From NCBI GenBank assembly GCA_018105865.1, contig CM030867.1, forward strand, positions 8,356,619 to 8,420,618: a stretch of DNA of 64,000 nt, in the 5' to 3' direction. Below the pieces are notes generated by a model. That model was not told the DNA's origin. It saw only the letters and a program-made list of their open reading frames with translations, and ran no database searches. Shown here piece after piece: positions 46,801 to 54,319 of this stretch. Within the stretch, counting starts at the first letter, position 1. Each line of letters starts with the position of its first letter. This stretch comes from Metaphire vulgaris (lineage: Eukaryota > Annelida > Clitellata > Crassiclitellata > Megascolecidae). A program made the position numbers and the translations under genes.

Positions 46801-47025
46801 AAATGTCTTTCAAATAAACCATTGCATTTAGAGGTATCATAGTTTGAAATTCCAAACTGTAAAATCCACATTTTGTCAAGTATTTGAGCGTGAGAATTAC
46901 AGTTTGAGAATGGTACTTGTACCATAATCAATACAGTTACTACAATTGTTGTTTGGATTGCTTTGGTGATTAGGATGAACTGGCCCTGTTTGGTGCCTCT
47001 GGATCAACAGAACTTGGCCTTCAAG
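21516..47025 (+). CDS. ZNF541/TRERF1-like: ZNF541/TRERF1-family C2H2 zinc-finger protein, partial model
   Basis: Vertebrate relatives (ZNF541, TRERF1, MIDEAS) are ELM2-SANT chromatin proteins that bring HDAC1/2 to DNA. Phase-consistent exons: 21516-21553, 22750-22842, 30657-30987, 33610-33880, 35731-36039, 40322-40421, 41056-43386, 45305-45408, 46974-47025; about 1,200 codons. Seen: an acidic N-terminal patch, then three tandem C2H2 fingers with AFKRQDHLNGHMMTH and KSYCDQRSLRRHLENHH. A separate CVVCDRGFKNLPALNGHMRLH finger follows, the signature shared with TRERF1. Then come long Ser/Gln/Pro-rich regions. ELM2 and SANT were not found, so the 3' end is missing or lies beyond the exons I can support. 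Two frame breaks (about 30.83 kb and 43.1 kb) each need one extra base. Transposons fill the introns. Confidence 0.8.
21554..22749. other. intron, no further feature
   Basis: AT-rich and T-biased on the plus strand. No repeat or coding signal was recognised between the first two candidate coding exons. Confidence 0.4.
22750..22842 (+). CDS. ZNF541/TRERF1-like: candidate second coding exon of zinc-finger gene
   Basis: Reads FLSGEKVYILQHLSPDEVVD, then ASGYMQQFLA, with a strong donor (CCAG/GTGAGC) and phases that match both neighbours. The frame stays open upstream to about 22655, so the exact acceptor is unsure; an AG at 22712-22713 fits the phase equally well. Confidence 0.55.
23100..23455 (+). 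mobile_element. LINE 3' fragment ending in (TAC)n
   Basis: The frame reads KRAFSVAGPRLWNSLLVQVH, followed by TTFRSRLKTYLF. This is the standard C-terminal signature of CR1/jockey-like reverse-transcriptase proteins. A 3' UTR and a short (CTA)n run at the end follow. 5'-truncated. Confidence 0.8.
23736..24534. mobile_element. hAT-like element, TAGGGCTGGGC ends, with nested MITE
   Basis: Inverted ends TAGGGCTGGGCTGAATA and TATTCGGCCCAGCCCTA. Flanks ATTTAAAG and ATTTATTG agree at six of eight bases. The interior repeats GAATA/TATTC phrases and has no open frame. A younger MITE (24072-24367) is inserted within it. Confidence 0.75.
24072..24367. mobile_element. nested hAT MITE with perfect 8-bp TSD
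   Basis: Begins CAGTGCTTTACAACC and ends GCTTGGGAAGCACTG. Both flanks read CTTTAAAC, a perfect 8-bp target duplication. The interior carries GTGTGCCA phrases near both ends and two to three copies of the TTTTTTGCTTGTC motif (24191-24300). Confidence 0.88.
24580..27280. other. intron, mostly unique AT-rich sequence
   Basis: Holds (GT)n runs at about 25253-25273 and 26151-26189. Several 60-100 codon open frames are present, but none has splice signals, domains or coding-like composition. No other element was recognised. Confidence 0.5.
27480..28110 (+). mobile_element. LINE 3' fragment (RT C-terminal domain)
   Basis: The frame reads VKTLIWPVTLYGSEACMLRK, then LEAFEMWIWRRMEKISWTEK and QKKWIGHVLREESSL. 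These are textbook motifs of the C-terminal part of RTE/jockey-like endonuclease-reverse transcriptases. It is interrupted by a stop at 27838 and continues degenerate to about 28110. Confidence 0.85.
28110..30600. other. intron, nothing recognised except one hairpin
   Basis: AT-rich and T-biased on the plus strand. It holds the TTAACCC-type hairpin at 28732-28810 and otherwise no feature I can support. Confidence 0.5.
28732..28810. repeat. TTAACCC hairpin element, divergent
   Basis: TTAACCCTTAAATGCC to TTTAAGGGTTAA. The interior GTTACATTGCTTTTAGTTAC is only loosely like type A. Confidence 0.6.
30657..30987 (+). CDS. ZNF541/TRERF1-like: zinc-finger gene exon 3, acidic region, one frame break
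   Basis: After the acceptor CCTCTAG the frame reads LGMGTNVHLSSPVCFDRSNL and on to AISLDLFRD, then breaks. It continues one frame over as DDDDLPDIDSYSFVEAKDG to KSLGKL. The break lies in a run of ACG/GAC units at about 30826-30842, where one missing G would restore an Asp run. The exon end (donor GTAAGA) fits exon 4 only if the break is bridged. Confidence 0.75.
31314..31835. mobile_element. Tc1/mariner-type MITE
   Basis: Inverted ends CTGTATTATCTCATGTATAA and TTATACCCGAGATAATACGG are flanked by TA on both sides. The GGTGCATATTATACATAG phrase recurs inside. No coding capacity. It lies in the intron between exons 3 and 4 of the zinc-finger gene. Confidence 0.7.
31840..33300. other. intron, no feature recognised
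   Basis: AT-rich intronic sequence of the zinc-finger gene. No repeat, exon or RNA gene was identified. Confidence 0.45.
33341..33558 (-). mobile_element. tRNA-derived SINE, copy 2
   Basis: On the minus strand: an A-box-like GACAGCATGGTAACAAC, a perfect B box GGGTTCGATCC (33506-33516), and the same body as the copy at 5256-5495. It lies 51 bp upstream of the finger exon at 33610. The orientation is opposite to the host gene. Confidence 0.7.
33610..33880 (+). CDS. ZNF541/TRERF1-like: zinc-finger gene exon 4, fingers 1 and half of 2
   Basis: Reads GFSEKGVDLLLTPSDCSSKG, a basic linker with RSKGRPAK (AT-hook-like), then finger 1 (CPICSKNF…KHKLIH) and the first half of finger 2 (CSVCSKAFKRQDHL). 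The donor GTAAGT splits finger 2 within its Leu codon, and the next exon completes it. Confidence 0.92.
33914..34165. mobile_element. MITE of the CAGTGGCGTAGCC family
   Basis: Begins CAGTGGCGTAGCCAGG and ends near GTGGCTACATCAATG, a diverged inverted repeat. It contains G-rich runs and one GACGAGCAAAAAACATTGTC motif. It starts 33 bp after the donor of zinc-finger exon 4. Confidence 0.55.
34363..35170 (-). mobile_element. LINE 3' portion, reverse transcriptase fragment
   Basis: On the minus strand the frames read FVDLDLKFNVKKSMVMRIGT, then LPYVEEIRYLGVDTEKGRHF. Farther on comes VLYGMEATCPNKSTLNALDR. This is the post-catalytic part of a CR1/jockey-like reverse transcriptase. It contains a 55-bp segment (34996-35050) repeated exactly at 35420-35474. 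Confidence 0.8.
34996..35050 (+). repeat. 55-bp exact duplicate, copy 1 (inside LINE)
   Basis: Identical to 35420-35474. Begins TTTAATTTCTTGACACAGC and ends GTGATAGATATGAT. It appears as an extra 18 or so residues inside the LINE reading frame. Confidence 0.85.
35420..35474 (+). repeat. 55-bp exact duplicate, copy 2
   Basis: Identical to 34996-35050. It lies outside the recognisable LINE, 55 bp before the GT/TA microsatellite at 35530. Confidence 0.85.
35530..35600. repeat. (GT)n(TA)n microsatellite
   Basis: About 20 GT then 16 TA units, 130 bp upstream of zinc-finger exon 5. Confidence 0.95.
35731..36039 (+). CDS. ZNF541/TRERF1-like: zinc-finger gene exon 5, rest of finger 2 and finger 3
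   Basis: Completes finger 2 (NGHMMTH) and encodes finger 3 (CKYLNCDKSYCDQRSLRRHL, then ENHH). A Ser/Thr-rich linker follows, ending QKATWPFGYNPL. Donor GTAGGT leaves two bases that join exon 6 (AA plus T gives Asn). Finger 3 has the CX4C spacing also seen in ZNF541. Confidence 0.9.
36125..36410 (-). mobile_element. LINE RT C-terminal fragment
   Basis: The minus-strand frames give RSKGRPKR-WVDRLEDDLH and GKTDGRHRMTLEEIAKDREL, then WRDVMEKSIAGHCW. This is the RGRP-RW-D…WR ending of RTE-like elements. It follows zinc-finger exon 5 by about 90 bp, in the opposite orientation. Confidence 0.6.
36764..36841. repeat. (TTA)n microsatellite
   Basis: About 26 perfect TTA units. Confidence 0.97.
36905..37128. 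mobile_element. hAT MITE with perfect 8-bp TSD, CAGTGGCGTAGC
   Basis: Ends CAGTGGCGTAGCGTGA and TTGTTACGCCACTG. Both flanks read ATGGGACA, a perfect 8-bp target duplication. It contains GGGGGCCC blocks near each end and two GACAAGCAAAAAAGG-type motifs (36961-36986, 37023-37049). Confidence 0.9.
37708..40009 (+). pseudogene. transposase-like protein with DEHGERFHKD motif, broken
   Basis: Reads, with several frame changes, MSRRCRNSSDTFCYICGEFT, then WAPHICCSSCATSLRAWLAG, DCYFCMTDVTGFSSKNRKSI, YPNLASAMRPVPPDE and EFEPWTSSNPHLISQAELND. Then follow WRLFVDSSLLSLKAVLLHNG, NWNICGDLKVVAILLGLQLG and SDEHGERFHKDI. I recognise this as a protein family repeatedly found in invertebrate genomes but rarely named. 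The Asp in VDSS, Asp in GDLKVVA and Glu in DEHGE could be an RNase-H-fold catalytic triad (inference). The N-terminal CX2C pairs suggest a zinc-binding domain. Frame breaks may partly be assembly error. Confidence 0.65.
39040..39139. other. assembly gap (100 N)
   Basis: Exactly 100 N. The sequence before it (about 38452-39039) and after it (39140-39719) is the same transposon segment with small indels, so the true distance is unknown and may be negative. Confidence 0.99.
40322..40421 (+). CDS. ZNF541/TRERF1-like: zinc-finger gene exon 6, PALNGHMRLHGG finger
   Basis: Reads EPKPVKCVVCDRGFKNLPAL, then NGHMRLHGGFVKK. The KNLPALNGHMR core is the defining finger of the TRERF1/ZNF541 group. The acceptor lies only 51 bp from the end of a 3-kb transposon. 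Donor GTTGGC is weak but phase-correct. Confidence 0.9.
40639..40729. repeat. TTAACCC hairpin element, divergent type A
   Basis: TTAACCCTTTTCCTG to GTAAAGGGTTAA with ACGTTACAATTAAATGAACA inside. Confidence 0.65.
40787..40872. repeat. (TA)n/(GT)n repeat
   Basis: TA units interrupted by TGTGTG and ACATATA, about 180 bp upstream of zinc-finger exon 7. Confidence 0.9.
41056..43386 (+). CDS. ZNF541/TRERF1-like: zinc-finger gene exon 7, long low-complexity region
   Basis: Opens DLVSAEKRSDDIGSETPKTD. It contains Gly/Ser-rich stretches, many TPLSPY-type Ser/Pro motifs (about 42080-42180), a short polyGln (about 42330-42355) and a helix MEMDKEIERLKQIVEE. An acidic segment rich in Leu, Asp and Glu follows (42660-42950). 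At about 43.1 kb the frame ends in TAG, but the neighbouring frame continues as EEMPPDPIVIPPCVNNFQTI, then a polyPro run and YTALPVNGPVNG, to a strong donor GTAAGT at 43387. One missing base would join them. No known catalytic domain. Confidence 0.85.
43887..43971 (-). mobile_element. LINE 3' UTR tail with (ATG)n
   Basis: (CAT)n followed by GTTCTTTCTGCCAGC and TGGACACAAAACG matches the 3' end of the LINE fragment at 54325-54545 (ATGATTGTTGCTTTCTGCCAG… AGACACAAAAC), read on the minus strand. Confidence 0.5.
43972..44330. mobile_element. hAT-like MITE, 7/8 TSD
   Basis: Ends CAATGGCATAGCGAGG and CCTTGCTACACCACTG. Flanks CAAGAAGT and CAAGAAAT differ at one base. It contains two diverged GACAAGCAAAAAA motifs (44046-44068, and 44137-44158 inverted). 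Confidence 0.75.
44778..44858. repeat. TTAACCC hairpin element, type A
   Basis: TTAACCCCTTAACTGGGG to AAGGGGTTGAA. Its right half is duplicated immediately downstream. Confidence 0.85.
44813..44951. repeat. tandem duplication of half a TTAA hairpin
   Basis: The right half of the hairpin at 44778-44858 plus the following GAATGTCAAAGGAATGAAAA is repeated once, immediately downstream. Confidence 0.8.
45305..45408 (+). CDS. ZNF541/TRERF1-like: zinc-finger gene exon 8
   Basis: Reads (L)RQFPASSCYSLISDDADVNS, then RAIQHLSLRSNSSK; the other two frames have stops. The acceptor phase matches the GTAAGT donor at 43387, and the exon leaves in phase 0 at GTAGTT. Function unknown. Confidence 0.65.
45518..45598. 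repeat. (ATGTAC)n self-complementary repeat
   Basis: Imperfect hexamers of ATGTAC/TACATG. Each unit is palindromic, so the tract can fold in many registers. Confidence 0.85.
46083..46161. repeat. TTAACCC hairpin element, type B
   Basis: TTAACCCTTTTGCCCCAC to GCAAAAGGGTTAA with interior GACTTCATAACGTATTGGTT. Confidence 0.8.
46285..46709. mobile_element. MITE with AACTGAAAAAT repeats, perfect 8-bp TSD
   Basis: Flanked on both sides by ACTCCAGG. The ends share AGTGTGGTT and AACCACAT. The interior is built from many direct and inverted TAACTGTAACTG and AACTGAAAAAT units. No coding capacity. It is inserted about 265 bp before tentative exon 9. Confidence 0.75.
46974..47025 (+). CDS. ZNF541/TRERF1-like: zinc-finger gene exon 9 (tentative)
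   Basis: Reads DELALFGASGSTELGLQ in the frame set by exon 8, with acceptor GATTAG and donor GTAGAT. A second frame (MNWPCLVPLDQQNLAFK) is also open, so the reading depends on exon 8 being right. Confidence 0.45.
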
Positions 47026-47256
47026 GTAGATAGCTAGAGCATTATCCTAATACTTATCTTTTTGCTGTTCTTAAATAATTTAATGTTAATTAGTATATCT
47101 CTTCTTGTTTGTATGTAGTGTGAAAGGTTTTGCGTTGTGATTAGTTGGCATGTTAGATACTATAAAAATTGTGCTTAGGTTTGCAGTTTGAAAAGTTCGG
47201 CAAAGCTATGGAATTTTTGCAATATTGTAGGCGCTTTTGTGTGAAATGTTCATGCA

Positions 47257-48237
47257 CAGGGTGTAAAAGTGAAAAGGGCACCCCTTTATGATATTTAATA
47301 TCTCGGCTGCATGTATAGCGATTTCAATTAAATTTATAGGCCATATACCTGGGAATGTTTTTGATGCAATTGCCAAATTTCATGCTGATATCTTTAGTGT
47401 TTGCTGAAATATGGCCAAAAAACTAAAGAGACCCACATTTTGAAATTGACATTGGAATATAACGTCATAATAAAGTGATAAACAAACTATTTTTTATTTA
47501 TTTGGCCCTGAAAAGGGCCGTTTTAAAGGGGATTTCAGATGATTTGCTACGGGAGCAGGTGCTCAAAATGCCCATGCACCCTTAGCCTTCACACATGCCG
47601 ATGCGCTTCTTCACTGACAATAGCGACTTGATTGATCTGGTCCTCGGGCAAACTCTCTAAGATATTCGTCATCAGTCTTCAACTCCGTGATGTTCTGTGG
47701 CTTTGGCTGATACTTTTGATATCTGTCGAGCATGATTCCCCAGACGTGGAAGTCAAGTGGATTGGTATCTGGGGAGTTGGGTGGCCAGTCATCTTTCTTG
47801 ATGAAATCTGGACAATTTTGCTACAGAAAATTCTGGGTCCTGAGAGAAGAGTGGGCAGGTGTTCCGTCTTGCTGGAATATGAAATCTTCTCCAAGCAAAC
47901 CATGACAGTCCTGCAGCCAATCATAATGCTGCTGTGTTTATCTGTTGACCGTAAATAACCCTTGACCTTGTCTGTTCTTACAACGAATTTAATTTTAGAC
48001 TTAAAACGATACATTTTACTATGACGTTATATTCTGTTTGTGTTTGTCAATTTTAAAATTTGTCTCTTTAATTTTTTGGCCATATTTCAGCAAACACTAA
48101 AGATATCAGCATGAAATTTGGCAATTGCATCAAAAACATTCCTAGGTATATGGCCTATAAATTTCATTGAAATCGCTATACATACAGCCGAGATATTAAA
48201 TATCATAAAGGGGTGCCCTTTTCACTTTTACACCCTG
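47257..48237 (-). mobile_element. mariner-type element with ~165-bp inverted ends
   Basis: The ends read CAGGGTGTAAAAGTGAAAAG on the plus strand and the same on the minus strand. They stay over 90% alike for about 165 bp, to GCCAAAAAA. TA follows the right end and CA precedes the left, a mutated TA duplication. A minus-strand transposase remnant lies between. Confidence 0.85.
47560..47990 (-). pseudogene. mariner transposase C-terminal remnant
   Basis: Reading minus strand: QHYDWLQDCHGLLGEDFIFQ, then QDGTPAHSSLRTQNFL, a stop, QNCPDFIKKDDWPPNSPDTN and PLDFHVWG. The QQDGTPAH and NSPDTNPLD blocks are the second and third catalytic Asp motifs of mariner transposases, here about 32 residues apart. 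The N-terminal half, including DNA binding, is deleted; inactive. Confidence 0.85.
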
Positions 48238-48273
48238 TATATTTCGTTCTTACGTCATGAAAATGTTTGACAG

Positions 48274-48325
48274 GTCAGAATTCCGAAAGGTCATGCAAGA
48301 GAATCTGTGCTTTGTGTCAGACCCT
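48274..48325 (+). CDS. possible downstream exon (low confidence)
   Basis: After TTTGACAG the frame set by exon 9 reads GQNSERSCKRICALCQT before a GTAGAA donor or a TAG stop. A second frame reads SEFRKVMQENLCFVSDPVEC. The site lies 36 bp past a mariner end. The phase would allow splicing to 49289. Confidence 0.25.
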
Positions 48326-48398
48326 GTAGAATGCATTGTGTGTGTGTCTGTGTCTGTGTGTGTGTGTGTGTTTGTTCGTACGTGATATACATGCATAC

Positions 48399-48400
<2 letters not shown>

Positions 48401-48477
<77 letters not shown>
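48401..48477. repeat. (GA)n microsatellite
   Basis: About 37 perfect GA units. Confidence 0.97.
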
Positions 48478-48479
<2 letters not shown>

Positions 48480-49288
48480 CAGACAGAGACAGAAAATATG
48501 GATGTCTAAATATTCAATCACTGCCAGAGGGTGTAAACTTGTAAACTGCTGATGTGGGATGGTTAATAGGATTGGAATTAAAGCATTTTTACAGTAAAAT
48601 TAACATATGCAAGTTGTCACGCAAACCTCCAATGCATTTAATCTTAGTTGAACATATCTTTCTAATTTAAGCGATTTTTTAGAGCACAGGATTTGGAAGA
48701 CTGATGATTTGAATGGATTTCAGCAGAACTTACTAAAAAGAGAGAATATGCTTTAATGAGTACATCATTTTTGGTAATTATTCTCCTTTATTCATATAGC
48801 TTTCTGACTGTTTCATTGTTTTATTCTAATGTAAGAAGTATTGAGAAAATTTGAATGTTCTTGAGCTGGTTGTAGTCTCTGTTGTTTTAGTTTACAGAGA
48901 AAAACCTGAATCAACTAAGCAAATCTAAATTGTTGGATCATTTTATGGAGTCCTTACTTACTCTGTTAAAAAAACTGGAAACTGTAAATGAAATGCTCTG
49001 TTTATATTGCACTTTTTTGATGATGCACTGGGCCACACATACTGCACAGACCATATCAATATCCACTCCACGATATCCACTCCACACCATTGTTCAAATG
49101 AGAATGCCTGGGATACATGACATGATCTCTGATCATCGGGAGGGAACCCAGGAGGACAGCTCGCCTCAGAGCAGAGGTGACACTTCGGAGCATTCGTACA
49201 AGGCGCCACATACATCTTTTGCTTTAATTTTGATATTTGTTCATGAATAAACTCGGCTGAAACTAATTCACTGTGTATCCTTTTGTAG

Positions 49289-49373
49289 CGGTAGACCACG
49301 TATGGTGACAATACTGGCGTCCGCTTCTTTGGCTATTCACAATTGTTGGAGGCACCGGGTGCGCATTGTATAA
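49289..49373 (+). CDS. possible terminal exon (low confidence)
   Basis: A good acceptor (TATCCTTTTGTAG) opens GRPRMVTILASASLAIHNCW, then RHRVRIV and a TAA stop. The phase matches an exon 48274-48325. No family recognised, and no ELM2-SANT similarity. Confidence 0.25.
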
Positions 49374-49685
49374 ACAGTTTTATGATGGAATTGCGCACGG
49401 CGTGCAGCTATAGAGATCCATCGGCCGGAAGAAGTTGTCCGCGAGGCTGTGTGTTCAAGTTTTACCAGTTTTGGGATCTGCCTGAGTTGGTTCCCTGTAG
49501 TCGCTTCAGGAAAGAGGAAAGGCTTTGGATTGAAACGTACTTTAGCTTTGGCATTGACCTGTCAGCTGTCATTTACGAGCATGAATGAATGACGAGAAGC
49601 CCGTTGTCAGACTTGTGTCATATTTTGTGTTTGACCAGCATTTGTAATTGAAATTATAAAATTATAGACTATGACTGTTATATTG

Positions 49686-49687
<2 letters not shown>

Positions 49688-49762
<75 letters not shown>
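49688..49762. repeat. (TA)n microsatellite
   Basis: About 35 perfect TA units. A shorter run is at 49977-50012. Confidence 0.97.
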
Positions 49763-49764
<2 letters not shown>

Positions 49765-49975
49765 GTGCTGATATTCTGACTTAATTTTTTAGAGATTGGC
49801 AGTATCTTTTTTACCCATTATTGTTTTCTGAAATGGCCCCTTTACTGAGTAGACAATTAGCTGTGATAGAGGTTTGTGGTTTATGTGTGTGCCTTTTTGG
49901 TTGGATGAAACCTGCGGAAACTTCAAAACACTAATAATATTTGTTATATTTCTCTGAATTTTTCTAGAGTTTATG

Positions 49976-50015
<40 letters not shown>

Positions 50016-50837
50016 AAGATTTTCAGACAGTGTGAAATGTGCTTTGGTGCCATCACATTTGTTCGGCTTTCATATTATTAATTGCTTTTTGCAAAGTGAA
50101 TAAAAAGACCGGCTTAACTTTCAATGATATTTTGAATTGGATTTGTTTAGAAGATAAGATGTAATTTCTAAACTGGATAATTGTTTATGAGTAGTTTAGG
50201 AAAATGACATTTGACATCTTATATCTATGAGAATTGCTGATGTCTTTGTGCCATTTTTCAAACGGCTGAATTTTTAGGAAATTTTGGACGAATGCGACCT
50301 TCTGGACTTTGGTAGGTTTGAATGGGTTCTGGCTGATGAGTGAAATGACTGTAGCTGTGCATATATTCCTTAGTAGGAATAATTTTCCCCGTCTTGCTGA
50401 ACGAGAATTTTGAGAGTGGACGATTTTCGAGCTCTGCGACAGATTCCTGATTTGAATTCTTTTGATGACTTGTCATAGACTGAATTAGAAAATTAGAAAT
50501 GTTCTTATTTGTGCGTAACTGTATAATCTGACTTATGATTATCGGCTGCTATTGAGTGTTTGATTTGTTAATGAATTGTAATGATTTGTTTTGGAGTTTC
50601 TGTACAGCAGATTGATATCATTTGTCTGTTAAAACCGTTTTTGTCAAATTTGGTGCATTTCTCATTACTCAGAGTCTGCTTGCTTTGCTGGTTGTTCTCA
50701 ATTTTCATTTGCTAGGTTTCCATCTTGAGCATTACTATCTTAGAGTTACCGGTGTGCCTAATGGATTTTGTGCCTAGAATAGTCTTTTCTTGTAAATTTG
50801 GACAACATTTTTAACATGAAGAGAGACTGGGACAGAA

Positions 50838-50838
<1 letters not shown>

Positions 50839-50932
<94 letters not shown>
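50839..50932. repeat. (GA)n microsatellite
   Basis: About 46 perfect GA units. Confidence 0.97.
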
Positions 50933-50935
<3 letters not shown>

Positions 50936-51323
50936 GACAGAAACAGGGAGAGTTGATACATTCGAAAATTAGTCTTGGAAGATATATACATGGACTTATT
51001 GCATTTCTTTGGTATTATGTATTTTCTTAGGTTTTCGTTGACATATTGTAGTCTGAATTCAGGCCTATTATAACAAGTTGAATTATGTTAATGCATGGAG
51101 AGTTGTGTTTAGGAAGTTATTGATGGTTGCAAACTCTGACCAGAATCTATTTACTTTGAAATTATTTTGGCTGTTGGTAATTTATGCTGGATGAAATTGA
51201 AGATTTAGAGGAAACTAATTACTTAAACTCCGACCCCGAGGTTTTCAGTACTCACAACACTAGGCACAGTTTGTCAGAAATAGAGACACAAGGTAACGAT
51301 GATTTTAGGAATTGATTAGATTC

Positions 51324-51661
51324 GGGGTCTCGAAAATTTGTTTAGCCAGGAGCCACACTGCTGACATCCAAAGGCTCAGTGGACCACAAGCACAAGAAGC
51401 TAAGTTTAGTGAAATATGGCAAATGAGTAACTGTCAATAAAAGACTTGCTGAATTATAATGCAGTGCAAAATGCAGACAGCAGAATATCGGTTGCAATTG
51501 TAGTGAATTTCAACTGCTCGGAGATACATAAAACTGATGCATTTCCGACAGACTTAGATTTAGTACGTCTTGCATGTGTTCCTCATTTTTGCTGTGGGCT
51601 GGATTACAGAACTTGGCGGGCCGTATCTGTCCCGCGGGTCGTGCTTTGGAGACCTCTGGTT
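51324..51661. mobile_element. hAT-like MITE, CGGGGTCTCGAAAA ends
   Basis: GGGGTCTCGAAAAT at the left pairs with TTTGGAGACCTCTGG at the right. Phrases such as AGCCAGGAGCCACAC and GCGGGCCGTATCTG are typical of hAT MITEs. Flanks TTAGATTC and TTAGACTT agree at six of eight bases. Confidence 0.55.
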
Positions 51662-54319
51662 TAGACTTCACCCAGTGCAATTAAAATTAAATCTGTAGTT
51701 AGCAAAGTGTTTATAGCATGTTGTGACCATTCTTTGTGATAGTTGTGTTTTACTGGCCGTAGTGGCAACTGCATTTGGTGTGAGATTTCATTTTGGTTGG
51801 TAGATTTCTTGTTGCTGTTTGTAAAAGGATTTACTTCCGTGTATGATACAAAGCGTTCGTTGTTCATTTCTGGTTACTCGCCTTTTCTGAAGCAGTATTA
51901 AAGAATTGAAGCAGATTTGATGTGTGCTGTTTTTCTCATGCAAGGTAGTTGACGGTTTTTCACGTGCGTTTTTATGTTGCATGACAAACTTACATGATTT
52001 AGTGCAGTACTCTCAATTTTTGTTGAGAAATTTGCACACTGATTTTGCTATATTGAAAAATATAATTGCACGAGCATGCTGTTTCTTATTTTAGGTATTA
52101 AATTATCGGTGCATAAATATTTGAACATCTACCAAGAAGTGAAGTTTATTTACAGAATTTTTTTACCTTTACAATCTCTAATTATCTTGTGGCATCATGT
52201 TATCGTGGCTGTGTGCATTGCAAACACGTGGATTGTCGAGTTTTGTCAATGTTCCACTGGATTCATATTCCTTTTGCTGCTGTTTCATTTCCAGAATGCT
52301 TTGGAGATGATCAACCATTGTTAGTTAGTTTGTTTTGTTGTTTTTGATTGACCCTGTTGGAATTTATAATTTTGAATGTGTACAATAAACTGAACTGATT
52401 TATTTTGTAAATTAGAATTGAACTGTAGCAGGAGTGATTGTTGGCTGTCGGTAGTTTTAGACTGGTTATTCTCTCTGCTGAAAACGTTTGAGGCCTCTTG
52501 CTGTCACTTGTTTAGTCTATAATGATTTTTATTTTACATCAAAGTTTCAATGAAGACTTTGTTGCCTCTAATGCTTTTAAATCTGTGCTTTGGTACTTTC
52601 TAATTAGTATGGTACTGCTATGTGTTTTAATAATAGAGTAACAGCATGTCGTATCCAGACAGGATTTTTTTGCGTTTGTTTCTTCTCAGATTTAGTGCTA
52701 TGGGCTGGTTCTGATATGTGGCAGTGACTTGTGAAAATGTGTTTAATGCAAAGAATTGGACAAAGTTTGATGATTTTAAGCGTTGGTTTCATAGTTTCCC
52801 TTGCATTGCTGCCCGCTTGAAAAACTAAATTTGTGGGCATTGATTAGCCCTCCGACTGGTAGGCTTTTTCATAGCGTCTACCGCTAAGGCATGGAGGTTG
52901 CTAGCGCCCCGTCTATCTCAGCCAAGGCTCTGAAAATTTGTATTTTATATACCATTGGAATCAGCATCCAAAGCTCTACATAACTGGTATTTCAGGTTGT
53001 TAATTTTGTTTCCCCAGCAAAGGTTATTAACTATCAAACATAACCACCATATAGAAATCTAATTTTTTTCAGATTTTTGCATTTTAAGCCCATTGAATGC
53101 TAAAATTGTGCAGTTATTTGTGTACAGAATTCATATAAATGGAAATCAACACATGTTTCTTGCTATTAAATACAGTATTTGTTTAATCAGTTCATTTGAG
53201 CTGAAGATAGTGGACAAACAAAATGTTTAGGTTCTTTTTTGTTATGAGCTGCTAAATTTTGCAAATTTTTCCAAAATCCGGCCGCTTATAAGATGAATGC
53301 AACCATGATAATCTTGATTTGTTTTGTGCTTTGTTAAAGATTTGTTTTGCTGCAAGACTGGAAATTTCAGTGTTATCACATATTTGCTTACGGTAATGTC
53401 TTATGTAAAGGTCATTTTTTTGTAATATATGCGACTGTTCCCAAATAAACAGTATAAACTAATTTTCTATTCAAGAAAAATGTGCAACATTTGGTATTAA
53501 ACCCTTTCTTGTATTTTAGGACAGTCCAACAGTGATAGAGCTTGGTAACTCATGATTGTGCCTTCTTAGTGTAAGTGCTTGTAGTTAAATGGCCTAAGAA
53601 AAGTAACCAATTTTTGGTTGCTTCTTTCTGAATTATGTGGCCTGAATAAAACCCGGTGTTAGGTTTGATATTGCTGGTTTGTATTAGATCAGTGTTGGTT
53701 TTTTCCAGCATGGCTGTGTTGCATTTGTAGTTTTTTGGTGGAAAACTGGTATTTTTTAGGTGAATTTTTCTGTAATAGTAATTTTTTTAGTAGTTCGAGC
53801 GATAGGAACTTCTGTTTATTTATCTTTGCACCATTTGTCAATTTTTTAAAATTCTTATATACTGGGAAAGGCTTATAACTTCCAGTGTTTTGTCTTGCTT
53901 CTTTTCTGACAGCTTGCTTAAACTTCAAACGGGCAGGATGCGGAATATATCGCAGATACGTTTAGTTACTAATCAAGTAGCGGTTGACCTGAATTGTTCA
54001 ATTCTCATCTGTATCGATTGTTTGGTTTCATCATCAATGGTTATATTGTCTGAATTTATCATCCGAATACTTGAATTGAGTGACAACTTTTGCTTGTGCC
54101 TTTATTTTGCCAGCTGCTGTCTGACATACTTGCTGGCCTTGCCGTTTGCAATATGATTGGAGGACTTGCCGTTGCCTATAGATAAGTTTTTTTGTAGCAG
54201 GGCTTCAACATGTATACTACATGCCGTTGAAAGATGTGTTACAGATTGTACGTTCAAAGTAATTTTGCAGAAGTGAAGTTGTAGCATGAAATTTTTGTCT
54301 GCAAGCCTTCGTGCTTCAT

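Noticed and set aside
47632..47958. 108-codon frame on the plus strand
   Set aside because: It lies antisense to the mariner transposase remnant, which carries the QQDGTPAH and NSPDTNP motifs.
48930..49311. Overlapping ~110-codon frames on both strands near a CCTCAGAGCAGAG/GTGACA donor
   Set aside because: Neither frame shows a recognisable domain, and no convincing acceptor was found for an exon ending here. The stretch may be a repeat.
49343..49588. 81-codon frame including FRKEERLWIETYFSFGIDLS, considered as a SANT-like or terminal exon
   Set aside because: No match to ELM2 or SANT, weak acceptor, and all three frames are about equally open.
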